NCBI RefSeq assembly: GCF_000003815.2
Contig: NC_049979.1
Span: 6,168,196-6,232,195, forward strand
Reading direction: 5' to 3'
DNA length: 64,000 nt
Source: Branchiostoma floridae
Taxonomy: Eukaryota; Chordata; Leptocardii; Amphioxiformes; Branchiostomatidae
Notes under the pieces: generated by a model
Told to the model about the DNA's origin: nothing
Seen by the model: the letters and a program-made list of their open reading frames with translations, nothing else
Database searches by the model: none
Position numbers and translations under genes: made by a program
Shown: piece by piece, positions 37,918 through 59,600 of the stretch
How positions within the stretch are numbered: position 1 is the stretch's first letter
Layout of the letters: each line of letters begins with the position of its first letter

Positions 37918-38113
37918 TACTGTAAATGTAGACTCGTTCGCAGTGATTTTATGTTAGTGGTTTTCATGTTGTCAATTCACATTCAATTTGTCAATTTTCC
38001 ATGGCAGTGAGAGACTGCAGTGCATGGTGCTACCGCGAACTTAAAACCACCGCGAGCAGCTTTTTCCCGCCACCGCGAAATTAAATCCCTGCGAACGTAA
38101 ATGCATTTACAGT
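37918..38113. mobile_element. MITE, CTGTAAATG...CATTTACAG family
   Basis: Ends ttactgtaaatgtagac and gtaaatgcatttacagt, with accgcgaac / ccaccgcga motifs internally. A full-length relative of 13168-13368. Confidence 0.8.
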
Positions 38114-38214
38114 GACGAAGATACTCATGAGTCAGTGAACTGTAACCAGTTTCAGTGCCAAAAGAATCTTTTACATATCACAATTCACAAAACACAAACT
38201 TTGGTCAAATAGCT

Positions 38215-38220
38215 TTATTT
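38215..38220 (-). terminator. Poly(A) signal AATAAA of QPCT (minus strand)
   Basis: Minus-strand AATAAA (plus tttatt) about 165 bp after the QPCT stop. A second possible distal signal lies near 36541. Confidence 0.6.
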
Positions 38221-38380
38221 ACTATCATGACATCATCTCTTCACCATCTCTCTATTCCTTCAGTAGCACATTTGTAGACAACTGTTTTAACCTCCTCCCT
38301 CTTACACCCATAACCAATACATGTGGTGTGAAAGGCCTCAGCAGGGAGAAGGTAAAGACTGTCTACAGATCTGCCTTTAG

Positions 38381-46855
<8,475 letters not shown>

Positions 46856-47512
46856 CTTGCCTGTTGGCCCTGAACTGGGTAGTACTCCCGGACTTTCGTA
46901 GGTTGAAAAATTAGGCATATATCATGTGTAACTCATTACTTCCTGCACGGCGGAGACCAGCTGATGACGGGGCAGAAGGTACTGCGGCAGTGAGTAACCA
47001 TTCACTATAGCAAGCAGTTCAACACTGGTTGTTGCTTTATTTTTGTAAAATTAAGTCCCGTTATCACAAAACATGTAACTAATGCGGTACTGATAACATT
47101 TTTAACTATCTTACTGTTTATTATTGGCAATCTAAGGCTTCAAACTTCGAGATATCATGGTCTTAAAAGTATATCAACTGCAAGCCAGCGGTAAGTAGTC
47201 TAGTATTGTTTGGGGTCGACAGCCGTATCACAGCGGAGTACTACAACATTAGCCGGGCATATCAAATCTCTCTGATTGGTCAATGTAATGGAATAGTCCA
47301 CCAAAACCAGTACATAGGGGAGGTTTGAAAGAAAATATCTGGACATTTTAAACATTTTCCAAAGCATTGTAACACGACAACTATTGATTACTATTACAAA
47401 CGTATGGCCACTGTTTCAGTTTGATGTTTGAATCATTAATGTCGATCGTGTAAATATCTAACCCCACGGACTACTTTTTTTACAACCTTTGTTGGTGTGT
47501 GACGTCCGAAGC
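46856..47512. promoter_or_regulatory. Bidirectional promoter region, QPCT / F-box gene
   Basis: 657 bp separate the two divergent start codons (46855 minus, 47513 plus). No other gene was seen. A shared promoter is inferred from the head-to-head layout only; no core element was identified with confidence. Confidence 0.45.
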
Positions 47513-49759
47513 ATGGTACGAAGTCAGGAAGGGCAAATCAATACAACCACGTCTTTCGAAACATTGTCGACGTCAACGGCCGTCTGTCTACACTTCAGGG
47601 AAGTGCAACGTAAATCGAAGGTTAGTCAAAACTTTCTGCAACATTTACTATGAATATATGAGAGGGAAGTAAACGTTATGGAAACAGCTGTGGACGTTAC
47701 AGATAGAAATCACATAGAACGTACTTCAGCACCAAGGGCGGAGTTTCGATGGCTAGAGATTTCACATTCAGCACCAAGGGCAAAGCTGCGGAACGAACAA
47801 ACCATCAGAACCGGTATCAACTTCACAATACACCCGTTAACAGTTTAATCCGGTCGATGAATTGATATATTCTGGATTTTTAGCTACACAACCGCAACCG
47901 AAGGGTTCTTTATGCTGACTTTCGATAATCATAAAGGGTTACTTTTTGCCTACCACTGAAATGCTGTATTATTTTTTTGTACTTACTCCCAGATGGTGAA
48001 GATATCAGACAGTGATGATCAGCCTGAGTCTTCCTCCAGCTTCTCAACCATTTCATCTCCTGTTGACCTCCCAACTCATGGTACCCTGCTCCTCCACACT
48101 CCCAAAACATTACAAGCCACCCAGGCAGCACAGAACCAACCGCTCAAACAATATTTCCAGTCAGAACTGTACTGCCAGTTCTCCTGTAATGCTAGAGAGG
48201 TTCTGGAAAGAGTTGAGGCTGAGAGAAGGAGGAGGAGGGACAAAGAGCGCATGGAGCCATTGTTCAGACCTACAAAGTATGTCAAACCACCAGTGTGGCC
48301 ACCGGAGTCTCCTGTCAGCTCCAGAACTCGTCAACCTCTCATCAGCCCTCACGGCTCACCTCCGCTGGTCAGACGGCCACTGGAACAGGCAACAATGCCG
48401 GCTAATCTGAACACAGAGGCAGTCCAGATGCTTGTTGCCAAGCCTTTCAACACTATTTGTAAAGGCATTCATGGTTATGATGACAAATTTCCAATTCTCA
48501 TGGTCAAGCCACCAAAAGACAATGATAGTCAGTCATCAGATGTACAGAAACTGGCAGTGATGTCCAAACCAAAGAGATATGAGAGGAAAAGTAAGTTCTA
48601 AATGTTAAGCTGTTTAAGTATACTTTCACAATGTTAATATTCTTTTATATCCATTTGTTGACCTTACAGTGATACATGTATATTGAAGTGACCCAATCGA
48701 TCCCAGTGGGAAGAAAATTTGTCATTTCATTCAGCAGTCCCTTTCTTACCTTTTCATCACTTCCTCTTGGAATGTTGATAGCATAATGCCTTTCAAATGG
48801 TCAGTAAACATTGAACCTTAATATAAATTTTATTTTCCACTGTCAGATTTAGGCACTTCTACTTTACTCAAAATAACAAACGAACCACCAAAATTAATGG
48901 AAGTTTTTGCCTCAATGCTCTGATTTTAAACACAGGTAAGGGCCATTTGAACAGTGGACCAAAGGCATCTGAAGGAAAGCAATGTGAAGAAATTCAAGAG
49001 GTTTTGAACAAAACAGACTGCAACGACACTTTAGACTTTGGATTTGCTGGCAAGATGTCTCTTACAGATCAGGTAAGAAGATTTGTCTCATTTTCAAGTA
49101 TTTTGTTTGGTCAAATAGTGAACTCTGAATAAAACTATCCCTTGTTACTTGTTGGCAACATCTGATAGCTCTGATGTAAAGATAAGTTTATGCCAAGAGA
49201 AACATCAACACCCATCATGCCAGGACTTGTTTATATATTCATCAATAGCTTGATTAATATGTCAGAATGCAGAAATGATAAATTTCACCTAAATTTGATT
49301 GTTTTCCTTATTTTGGAGGCTCTGGAGTGTTTCCAGCTCCTTCCTGATCGTGCCTTAACCCAGATCTTCCTCCACCTGGACTCTCGCTCCTTGGGAGCAT
49401 TTAAGTGCTCATGTCGAGACTTCAAGTAAGACTGTAATCTTGAGGTAACAACGTGGCTTTTCACTCATTAGAAACATTTTGTAAACTGATGTCAACTGTA
49501 GTGCTTTTTGTCTTTTCCACATGTGTGTTTAGATTTTCAAACTAGATTTTCCTATATAAGAAATGCGAAATCTGACTGAGTATGGATTTTTTTAGAATAC
49601 ATGAAACCTTATGAAGACAAAACTTTTAGTATGACCTTATCATACTGTGTTGATGATCAATAATTTAATGCCTTCTTTTTATCTAGATGGTTGGTTGAAA
49701 TGTATGAAGTCAGCAGGGCAGACGCCAAGTTGGACAGTGACCCTGCTGGAAAGGTGTGA
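47513..49759 (+). CDS. Protein with C-terminal F-box domain, family not identified
   Basis: A 340-aa model in five exons: 47513-47620, 47993-48590, 48936-49072, 49319-49425, 49687-49759. Exon 1 (MVRSQEGQINTTTSFETLST...) joins exon 2 in phase 0; MVKISDSDD at the start of exon 2 is also a possible alternative start. The middle is Ser/Pro-rich with a basic helix (EVLERVEAERRRRRDKERME) and RPTKYVKPPVWPPESP. Exon 4 encodes a clear F-box: LECFQLLPDRALTQIFLHLD followed by SRSLGAFKCSCRDFK, with KWLVEMYEV after it. F-boxes bind SKP1 in SCF ubiquitin ligases; the substrate side would have to be the N-terminal part, which is unusual. A further exon at 50245 has a strong acceptor, so either it is 3' UTR or the C-terminus differs slightly. 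Confidence 0.75.
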
Positions 49760-50244
49760 CATTGTGGAGGTGAGGTGGAAATTACAGTTAAGACTTTTGA
49801 AAAGATTAAAGAGAATGCGACTTTCAGCTACAATTTGGTACTTTGAATGGGTCTGAAAAGCCGAGGTGGCATATTTTCACTTCATTGATACCTATCCAAA
49901 CTTTGGTGTGTTGGGTGAAATTTTTATACGTATTTTGTAGCATTGGTATGTCTTTTACCCAACCTTTATTTTTGGTCTACTAGCTGGAGTCTGATGATAT
50001 GTTTGACTATGCAAACAAAAGAATTTAAAAAAGTTAACTAAAGAACTGTCCATCCATGCTGCAACTTGTACTATACTTAAATACAAGTCTTCTAGAATGT
50101 GAACTACATACAGTAATACATGTACAACAATCATTTGTTGCACAGATGTCAAGCTATGAATGTCAGTTATCAATTATTGGTCAATAGGCACATGGCTGAA
50201 ATGCTACAATGCTGGATAATATTGTTTTGTTTTTCCTTCTACAG

Positions 50245-50475
50245 GTTTGCAGTACCCTTACAAGAAATATCACAGCATATATAAACATGTTGGACATATT
50301 TTGAGGCCTCAGACATAGATGTGCCTGGCAGCTAGGGGGGCTGCACGACAACAACTGCTTTCCAAGCCACAAGACACAGTTGCAATTATGACACATGTGA
50401 CATTGCAATATCAAAGAACTACTTTTGCAAATGTTGCCACGGAGAGAATAAATGTTGACTTTGTTTAACAACAGG
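50245..50475 (+). other. Probable last (mostly or wholly non-coding) exon of the F-box gene
   Basis: Acceptor ttgtttttccttctacag ends at 50244. AATAAA follows at 50447-50452, then a t-rich stretch. If exon 5 is cut at AAAG|GTGTGA (49753/49754), this exon would add a dozen codons in phase 0. If exon 5 is cut at GGAG|GTGAGG, it is all 3' UTR. Confidence 0.55.
50447..50452 (+). terminator. Poly(A) signal AATAAA of the F-box gene
   Basis: Follows the spliced terminal exon. The next coding sequence is the opposing cadherin stop at 50725, so the two genes are convergent. Confidence 0.6.
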
Positions 50476-50724
50476 ATATTTTTTAAATGCTTCTTATTCC
50501 TTTGTTAGATTTTAGCATTTACATAGAATCTTTAATCACCCCTAAGAACCTTTATAGCCTAGTGATTTTCTGGTGAGTTGTTGTATCCATAATATTCAAT
50601 TTATCTCCAGCTTTTTTGTTTGTTTCTTGGACCATTTATCATTTTTGTGATTCCCATTCTTTTCAAATGGGAGAAAACCACTAGTAGTAATTGACAGTGC
50701 ATGGAATCAGATCTCCATCTCAAC

Positions 50725-53528
50725 CTAACTGAATTGTCCCCAAAGATCCACTTCTCCCTCTTCCAACTGGTTGCCAGAGAGGTCATCATTGTGTGGAGAC
50801 AAAAGTGGGTCGGTGCTGTTCCCAGACTTCTTCCTGCCTGACCTTCGTAGTTTGCGATGGGGACGCTCTGGAGCTTTGTCCTTGCCAGTTGATGGTGATG
50901 GTTGGACGTTTTTCGTGTAGCTGAATTTCCGGGAATGTCCATCATCTCTTTGTCCTCCATGGGGATGGTGACGTGTTTGGCTGTTGTTTCTGGTTTGAAG
51001 TGCATGAGGGCTAACATACTGCCAAGGTGTACTGTGATCACCTTGTGGCCCTGAAGAGTCCTGGTGGGAATAACGACGTTTGTCGCTCCTGTCAGGAGAA
51101 GCATGTTGGTTGTTCCTGTCTTGCTGCTGACTATTGCTCATCTCTGGTTCCATGGACTGATGACTTTGGTTCCTAGACCTTACATAGTCTGGCCTATCGT
51201 GCTCAGTACTGTCCTCCATAGTCCTGGACTGGCGGCTTTGATGTCCGTACCGTGTGTCACCTGGCCTGTCATGCTCACTACTGTCCTTCACAGGTGTCCT
51301 GGACTGGCGGCTTTGATGTCCGTACCGTGTGTCACCTGGCCTGTCTTGCTCACTACTGTCCTCCACAGGTGTCCTGGAATGGCGGTTTTGATATCCGTAC
51401 CGCGTGTCAGCTGGTCTGTCATGGCCATTGTAGTACTCACTGGATGGATGCTGCTCTCCTCTTCCACTGGTATTCAGGGGCAGATATCCATACCTGGAGG
51501 GTAATAAGGTACACAACAGTTTTGACAGATGCATTGTTTTTCGTCTACTAGTAATGGGCTGTTGCAATTGTCTGGTAGTTATTATAGAAGCAACATGAAG
51601 ATAGAGAGTTTGTGAATCACCCATCTGAGAGCCATTTATAAGGCGATTCCTCCTTAAGAGGAATGTTTGGGTTCAAAGTTTATGAATGCCATATATTTTC
51701 AGTTAAATGATGTAGCAAACAGACTACTATACAAATCATACTCAGTGCCCCAAACTTACATCTAAGGTCATTGTCTTTTATGTTCACAAATCAGTCTCAA
51801 AAGTGTTGCTTACTGTGATTGTGTGGAGCATGCATGGACAACTTGTCATTGCTAATATAGATGCAAGTGGAGCAGGTCCTAAAATTATACCCACCTTATT
51901 TCACGAGAGGTGTCGTCCTGGGCCCTCAAGTAAGGGTCATGGTGCTGGTTGGCATAGTCTGGCATGGATGCCTCCATAGTCAGATATCCCCCATCCCTGA
52001 TGCTGAGGTCATCTCCGTCATCATTCCTCAGCTGTTCCATGATCCCTGAAGAATTATGCATATAGTTTAATAGTACTGTGTAATCAGTTTCTGTTTCTAT
52101 GTCAAAATTTAACTGGTGAATTTTACAATGGCTTTAGGCGAGATTTTGTCCCAAGCCAATAGTCTTTCATCATAGGCATAAGACCAGGTAGACAGAAAAA
52201 AATTTTAAAGCATTTAAGAGCATTGAAAACACTTCTCTTGTCTCTCTACAACACAAGATAGGTTGATATTCCATCCATATACCAAGTTAGAACTCTAACA
52301 TGACAAATCAGGATTACTTTGCATACCTCTGGAAGAGCCAGCAAATGAAGTCATCTCCATTGGGGGAGTGTAGTATCCGATCCCTGCCCGAGACAACCGA
52401 GGGACATTTGAGGGCCTCCTAGAATCCAGAGAGGGCCTAGTGTGGGTGGATGGAAGTGCTGGTGGCTGGCTGTCGTCATCATCATCTCCCTTCCCTTCTG
52501 CGTAGGCATAGTCAGTCTTAGCCGACAGATAGTCATACGCTCCTGGGTCCCTAAAAGCCGGGGTTGTAAGGTGGGCAGTGGACATGTTTTTCATGCGTCG
52601 AAGACTGAAGATGAGCTTGGTGGTGACGCCACCAGTGATCAGGGCCAGTAAACCCGCCACGGCTCCTACTCCATAATGTAAGTGAGTTGTTCGTTCTCAG
52701 CTTGAAGCTGTGTATCTATGATACCATCAGTACACATTCCTGGACTGGGCTGTGATGGCCCGTCGGTGGGATTTTCTAGGCTTTCTGTAACAAAAACTCT
52801 GACTGTAGCTGTCCCTGAACGTGGGATATCAGCCTGATCAGTGGCAGCAATGATCAGGGTGTAGTTTTCAGTTGCTTTGTCAAAGGGCCACGTGGTGGTG
52901 ATGACACCTGTCATTTCGTTGATGGAAAAGATGTCCCTCACATTTTCCTTAATGCTGTAGACGATCGTTCCTTCTTTACTGCAGTTTGTAACTGGACCCA
53001 CAGTCTCACAGCTATCAGGGCAATCCATGTCACAAGCAGAGATATTGAGATTTGTCAAGTTCGAACCAACAGGCAGGAAGTCATCTAATACTGTTTTATA
53101 GTCGTTTGGTTCAAACATAGGAGGGTGTTCGTTTGGATTGTCATATCTAAAGATGATTGTTAGGCCACCAACGTTTTTTTCTGTCCCCCGCTGATCTTCG
53201 ATCTCTGGGTCCCAGTCTTGCACTTCTACAATGACAAAGTTTGTGATGTCCTGAAGTGATTCGTTGATTTTTTTCTGAAGATATATATCTCCTGTGGTTG
53301 ATTCCATGACCAGGGTATCGTCGGAGTTATCCTGGATTTGGTAGTGTAGTTGCCCCTCTTGATCCGGATCTGTTACATTTACTTGAAGAACCAATGTCCC
53401 AACATCTGAGGACTGAATCAAAAGGCATGAAAAGAAAGTGAAAAACAAGCAATCCTTTGTCATGTCACCAATCAACCATGTTTAATTTCTTGTACAAGAC
53501 AATACAAAATAGAAAGATAAAGAGCACA

Positions 53529-53602
<74 letters not shown>

Positions 53603-56600
53603 CATACATTACATATATACATCATTCACCATGCACAATATGTATTACAACATTCCAGCTAATGGTGTTAGAGAGTAATATCTGGCAAAACAAATCTCCG
53701 TCACGGGCCTGCCTAAACACTAACCTGTGAGATGATTACATCATCCTCAGGAAGGTGCAGTTCTGGAGGGTTGTCGTTAAGATCCTTCAATGTGATGTGG
53801 ACTGTTGCAGTGCTGGTCTTGGGAGTCACACCCTGGTCAATGGCTAGTACCTGTAAGATAATACCTTCTGGGTGTTTCTCACGATCCAGTTGTGACTTGG
53901 TCCATATTTCTGCCCTGAAGAAGTCCTGGTCACCAACAGTGGGACTGACACTGAGACTGAACAGGTCTTCAGAGATGCCTGAAAAATGGACAAAATATTT
54001 TCATACAGTATAAGGCATATTTTCCCATACTATACAGTGTAATTGGACAACTTATCAAGTAACTATTGTAGGGATGATATATAATCAAATTAAGTTTGAC
54101 AAGAAAAAGATACAAGATGTATGTCTACAAGACAGTTTTTTGTATATCTTGGAATATTTCTGATGATTCTAATTTTGTGGTGACCTCTCCACGAATTCAT
54201 CACACCGCGAATATTCCTTTCCATAACAAATTTATTTACGACTGCCTCAACTGCAAACTTAGAATGCCGTGACAACCTTTCTTTCCCCTTGTACTGCGAA
54301 ATTAAGACCCCGTGGAAACAAGCAGATCATAAGTTGATTATAGTACCTTCAGCCAGACTGAACTCGACTTCTCCCTCAGAATCTGTGTCGTTATCAGATG
54401 CTCTGATATCAATGACATGCCTGGACTGCCAGGGTCTTCTTCCGTCGTCTTCAAACATCTGGTGACTTGCATCTACACCGCGGAACTCAGGTGGGTAAAG
54501 GTTAGTGCTGGAAACATCTACAGATATCTGTGATAGGAGAAGCAATTGCAGTATAATCCTACAGCTTGATAGGCCGCGTGTGTTTAGTTTGCAAACAAAC
54601 ATTGAGTTTCTTGAACTAGTTAACTGTAATATCCAACATACGCAAATTTTCGTTGTCAATGAATGAACTGGTGCTGTTCAGTTAAAAATTTGTGTAAGTC
54701 CAATTTTTGTGTTGGATATTACAGTTTAACTAGATCAAGAATGACTTCTACGTATACCAACAGATGAACTTTCAAGTTAAAACATTGAGTTTATTTGCAT
54801 ACCTTTGTGATGCTATTCAAAGATGGGCTGCCCATATCCAGTGCCATGACAAGGAGTGCGTACTGATGTGAAGTAGTATCTTTAATGAAGTCCGCTGTGA
54901 CGTATATTGCACCAGTCACATTGTCTATTCGGAACAAGTTGGCCTCGATCTCCTTATCAGCAGGTGTCAAGGCAAAAAGACCTGGACAGGAACACCGTGG
55001 ATTAGTACATTTATCTCCAACTTGACATTGTATGTGACATCGAATGTGTTCGATGCACCAGGAGGTCATGCTTTTTAAAACACCATGGATGTTCCTGTTT
55101 ATTCCTGTGCACTTTATTTGTGGTGTGAATGAACGAACTGAACTAATTCGCGAAACAACAGACCTACAAGTTTTAGGTTCTAAGATGTGAAACTTTTTTC
55201 ATCTGTTGTGGAGCGATTCATAGCAAAGTTGTGTAAGGTTAACATTATTATCACGCGTAAAAATATTTGGATTCATGACAAATTTCTTACCTGTGATATT
55301 GTACCAAACAGCCCCGTTTTTACCAGTATCTCGGTCTGTTGCTGAGACATTCACCACAACCACATCCGTTCGCACATTACGGGGGACAGAGGCGTTGTAG
55401 TCAAGTCGCTCGAAGATAGGTTCATTGTCATTGACATCTGTTACATTTATAAATAGTGGGATGCTTGAATTCAGTGGTGGTTGCCCACCATCCTTTGCAA
55501 TGACAGCAAGGTTGTAGGAAGTGATGTTCTCATAATCAAGTTGCTGTTGCAGGGTGATCGTTCCTGTATATTCTGGTGACAGAAAGAGAATTTAAGACGA
55601 GTTGAAATAGTTTGGATGAAACCACAAAGAAACGCTGTAACTCGAATGCAATGCTTTCGAAGGTCATCGTGGATTGATGAGTGACACGGAAATGGAATTT
55701 GTTACTTTTGGTGATGAACTCCACGGCCTCGGATGGACCTGTACTAATCTGGACTAGGATTAGGATTAGGGATACTCTACTCCACGGCCCCAAACAGTGA
55801 CTGCAAGTCCTTCTATAGCCGTGGAAATCTTCAACCAAGTGAGTCTAGAAATAGCTCAAGGAGCAATGAAAATGCAAAACGCAGTTTATGACGGTTTAAA
55901 GAATTTATCAACTTGAAGACTTTGTAGTGTATTCAACACTATTAATTTTCTTGCCAAGTTAAGTTTGAAGTTTGAAAGTTCTAAATTGCTTTTAACCTAT
56001 ACGTCAATCTAATCCAGGTATAATTGATCAGAATTTGAGAATTGATATATCATTTTTTGGTCATCCGTGTAACCTTTCTAATCAGGTAGTTTGGTAGTTG
56101 GCAACCGTTTCAAATATTATGAAATGAGGTACCTTCGATCTTGAATGTCTGCCATCCTTCTCCCCACAGTGAGTATGTCACAGTTCCATTGAGGCCGTGG
56201 TCCATGTCAGTAGCTTTGCCGGCCACGCCCAGCTGTAGTGGTACATTACAGTCAAAACAATATACCTGCAATCAAGGACGTTATATAATATCCTTTCAAT
56301 CTATAACGTATCTAATACATGTATCATTCTCACCGGTGAAAACTTGGCCAGATCTTCAGGCAGGGTAACAGCATACAATGATTCATCAAAGCGAGGCACG
56401 TTGTCGTTGACATCCAGAACATCGATAATGACCACTGAAGTGCTGTTCAGCGCAGGTTGGCCCCCGTCCTCTGCCTGAAGAACAATGTAGCAGCAATTGT
56501 GTTCATGTTAGGTCCCAGCACTCCAGCGGGTCGGATCACCCTCCGGCCTTCAGGCGATCCTTCAATTCCCCCCGCGGTCGGGCTGATACCTCGGGTGATA

Positions 56601-59600
56601 CGGAATACATCGTGTTGTATTCTATATGTATCACACAAGGTTCTAAGTCATATCACACGACGGGCTTCCTTTGAGGAAATCGAACTATTTCGAGCGGGCC
56701 GACTGCGGCGCGGTCGAAAATTCGAATACCAGATTCGGACGTTGGAACATTGCAGCTGAAACAATTTTTGTTCGAGGGAACCAAATTTTCTCAACTTCTG
56801 GCGCATTTCGCATCGAAACATGTGTTTTTCTCAATTGGGTATGGCATAGATAAAATACAACACGGTGTATTCCGCATCAACCTCGGTCCCAGGCCGTCGG
56901 GCGATCCGATCCTCGGTCAGGCTGGTACCTCTGGTGATACGGAATACACCATGTTGCATTCTATATAGATTGTATGATAAACATACATATCTTCCCTGAA
57001 CGTCCTGTAGACTGAAATAGAGCAAGGGGTTGTACGTACCATCACGGATATCTGATATTGAGTAATGTTCTCTCTATCCAGGGGCTCTTTTGTCGTGATT
57101 GTCCCGCTGTCATCAATTGCGAAGTATTCACCTGAAAGAAGGAAACGCAAACAGAATGAAAGTCAGTCCATTGACTAAACGTTTGCACACCGGTACCATA
57201 ACTAGACATTACAATACAATACATACCGCCATCACCGCTGATACTGTAGGTGATCGCACCGTTGGACCCTTCATCGCGATCTTCTGCTGTCACTCTCCCG
57301 ACCACGAGCCCAGACAACATTCCCTCCTCCACCTGCAGACTGTACTCGGGGCGTGAAAAGGCTGGCTGTTCGTCGTTCGTGTCATTGACGTGCACTATCA
57401 CCTGGGTAAACGGGTGAACGAATGTGACGTATTTTCAGGATAGTTGCATAATTGACAACGGAATGAGGAAAATTATTACCATGGTGATTCTGTAATCATG
57501 TTACCGTTATTTACACTACCTAAGCTCTCAGTCATATAAATATCTTGTATCTCATATTGAATGTTTACAAGAATACTAACCGAGGTGTAATCGAATCGTT
57601 TGCTGTCTCCCGTGCAGTTGTTTGCCGCGATGACCGCAAACGCGTACGTGGCCTTGAGTTCTCTGTCAAATGTTACATTGCGTGAGCTGACGTCTCCCTG
57701 TAGGCAAATTTTTTTTTTCAAACTTCAAGTTCGTAAGGCCTGATGTTACCATAATGAAAATGAAGAGCGGCCCATTACAATGTCATGATAAATTTTAGAT
57801 CCCCTATCTTCAGTATAGTATACTAAACAAGTTTCATGCACAGGTATCAATGGCTATATATTTGGTCTCATCATGTTCAACTGTGGAGGCTTATAATGGA
57901 AATGCAATAATTCCTAAATAGTAAGTGTGACGAACTTACGGTTGTGTTGTCGATGGTGAATTCAAAGTCTTCAGTCTGCCATGATGCGAATTCGTATTGC
58001 AGTATAGCTTCACAATCACCCGTCCCAACTGCGGTCGCATTGACTTGGACAATATTCTGCACAGTGTTTATGTTTTCGACGACGAATCCATCAAATGCGG
58101 TATCACCGAAGGTAACTTTAGATGTGACATCAGTTGGTTTCGAAATTTCTACTGAGACCGTCGTACTGCTGCTTAAACTCGGAACGCCACGATCAGTCGC
58201 AACCACTGTCATATCACACCACGATGGGAAAGGCTGACCTATTACAATTATGCCATGTAACCGAATGATCCCGGTAGATTCATCAACAGTGAAATTGGCA
58301 GTCACACTTTCACTGCAACTGCTATTGTAAATGCTAAATGTTATGTCCCCATTACTTCCACTGTCCGTGTCTGTTGCATCAATTGCCGCTACTATAGCAG
58401 GGAAATCCTGGTTTTCATTATACAGAAGCTGTGTGGAATAACCGTCTTGTGTTCCAAACTCGGGGCTGTTATCATTGATGTCCCGCACCTCCACTTGAAC
58501 GAGGGCAGTAGAAGTATACTTTCCATCTGTCGCGCTGATATCACAACTATACGACCTCAAAACTGCAGTATTGTCATAATCAAGCCGTGATTGGACATAC
58601 AAAGACCCCGTAGTGTTATCGATGGAAAATTGGGGCGCGCAATTAAACATTGTGTATCTAACTTGGGCATTTAAGCCTTCATCAGCATCCCAAGCTGTTA
58701 CATTTGCGACGATCTTGCCGATGCCACTCTCTTCATCAATGGTGATGTAATATATGTTTTGCAAGAATTCCGGCTTGTTATCGTTAACGTCCAGAACGGT
58801 GACATGTGCGAGAAACGCATCTTCACTTGTCAATGATGGACTTCCGCCGTCGCTGGCGCTAATCGAAATTTGGTACATTGACTTGACTTCACGATCAAGT
58901 TCACTGGCAAGACTGAGTACACCGGACGTGGGACTGATTGTGAATTTACCGTCACTACCCGAATTTATGGTGTAAAATATGCGACTATTGCTACCCGAAT
59001 CCGCGTCCGCAGCAGTTATCGTGGCGACACTAAAGCCACGGCCTTCATCCTCCGGAATTGATACAGTAAGTTGGGAACCGTTCTGAAAAATCGGACGGTT
59101 GTCGTTGATGTCCATAAGATCAATTGTGACCGTGGCACTACTTTCACGGTGCAACGTAGTGTTTGTGGGGTTATCTCGGGCGATTACAATCAGATCGTAC
59201 ACAGGAACGGTTTCACGATCCAAGAAAGACGAGTTGTCAGCCGTGCGAATTTCGGCTGTTTCCGGATCTATTTGAAAGAGGTCGTGGCAACAATGTAGCT
59301 CGAAGGTGATGCGACCATTATCCCCAATGTCCGCGTCTGTCGCGACAATCCCGATGTCATTCTGTAAGGGAGAAAGCGTTCGGTTGAACGTGTAAAATTT
59401 GTATTGATTTTAGATGAAAAATATTGCTATATTAGAAACTTTCTTGAAATTTCAAAAGATTTGGACTAGCTCACCAAGACTACAAGTTGTCCCTCGTCAG
59501 CGTGTTCCGGTACGCGTCCCTGGTATTCCGTCTGAGACAGCACTGGAGAATTGTCGTTGATGTCCCCCACATGAACTGTAATTTCTGCCACAACCTGGGC

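Larger units (their letters stand above)
35963..38214. other. Intergenic region between the NRDE2 start and the QPCT 3' end
   Basis: Holds the NRDE2 promoter, a hairpin MITE at 36055-36170, a long AT-rich stretch that reads like 3' UTR or intergenic DNA, and a CTGTAAAT MITE at 37918-38113. No coding exon was recognised on either strand. Confidence 0.55.

Noticed and set aside
51064-51504. 146-codon + strand frame with repeats
   Set aside because: Antisense shadow of the cadherin cytoplasmic-tail repeats.
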